Source of the DNA: Defluviitaleaceae bacterium
Lineage (GTDB): Bacteria > Bacillota > Clostridia > Lachnospirales > WRAA01
NCBI GenBank assembly: GCA_009780445.1
Contig: WRAA01000137.1
Location: 1 to 5,967 of the forward strand
DNA length: 5,967 nt
Reading direction: 5' to 3'
Each line of letters opens with the position of its first letter. The first letter of the stretch is position 1. A program made the translations under genes and the position numbers. Positions 5,884 through 5,967 of this stretch are shown piece by piece. The notes beneath the pieces are model-generated. The model was not told the DNA's origin and made no database searches. It saw nothing but the letters and a program-made list of their open reading frames with translations.

Positions 5884-5967
5884 CTAAATTTGATGTGCAT
5901 TCGCGAGGATTTTTGTCGAAAGACAAGGAAGTGACGACGCCGCGAACCCGAAGTGGTTCGCAAGGAG
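5865..5967 (+). repeat. Interspersed repeat, copy C, running to the window edge
   Basis: Positions 5908-5964 are the inverted counterpart of copy A at 24-80. Within it GCGAACC (5942-5948) and GGTTCGC (5955-5961) form the same 7-bp hairpin with loop CGAAGT. The left limit is set at CCCTAG (5865-5870), shared with copy B. The minus strand of this copy stays open from 5966 to a TAG at 5852-5850 (39 codons), which could produce spurious gene calls. The element probably continues past the window. Confidence 0.7.

Noticed and set aside
1..5967. tRNA, rRNA, CRISPR array, insertion-sequence or defence genes
   Set aside because: No such structure or gene was found on either strand; the window is filled by known housekeeping families.

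Overview
The window reads as a GC-rich chromosomal housekeeping segment from a bacterium. My best guess is a Gram-positive-lineage anaerobe (Bacillota, possibly Negativicutes). This rests on the tsaE-tsaB-rimI operon order, the SpoU-type methyltransferase next door, purine-rich ribosome sites and a LonC-type protease. It is inference, with no rRNA or marker search behind it. All complete genes lie on the + strand.

Layout: positions 1-179 are non-coding and hold two copies of an interspersed repeat in opposite orientation around a 10-bp hairpin. A SpoU/TrmH-family RNA 2'-O-methyltransferase follows (180-989). Next is a self-contained beta-carbonic anhydrase unit (1094-1666) with a recognisable extended -10 promoter, a 7-bp inverted repeat around the -10, and a strong intrinsic terminator (1705-1740). 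Only 20 bases after the terminator begins a tightly packed run: tsaE (1761-2204), tsaB (2201-2917), rimI (2914-3369) and a Lon-like protease (3382-5766). The first three overlap by 4 bases each, and the protease follows 12 bases after rimI. The last 200 bases hold a short minus-strand coding remnant with no 5' part and a third repeat copy running to the window edge.

How the genes work together: TsaE and TsaB are two partners in making the tRNA t6A37 modification (TsaC and TsaD must be elsewhere). RimI acetylates the N-terminus of ribosomal protein S18 and is commonly found beside tsaB. The SpoU methyltransferase also acts on RNA, so most of the window serves translation. The Lon-like protease has an intact Ser-Lys dyad, but its Walker A and Walker B positions are both degenerate, which fits an ATP-independent LonC-type enzyme. 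The carbonic anhydrase looks like an independently expressed, codon-optimised gene set between translation genes.

I see no mobile-element gene, CRISPR array, tRNA or rRNA. The most interesting points are the repeat family at both ends (about 84% identical, inverted, with a conserved hairpin), the truncated gene beside one copy, the degenerate ATPase of the Lon protein, and the terminator placed so close to tsaE that the operon's promoter must read through it.
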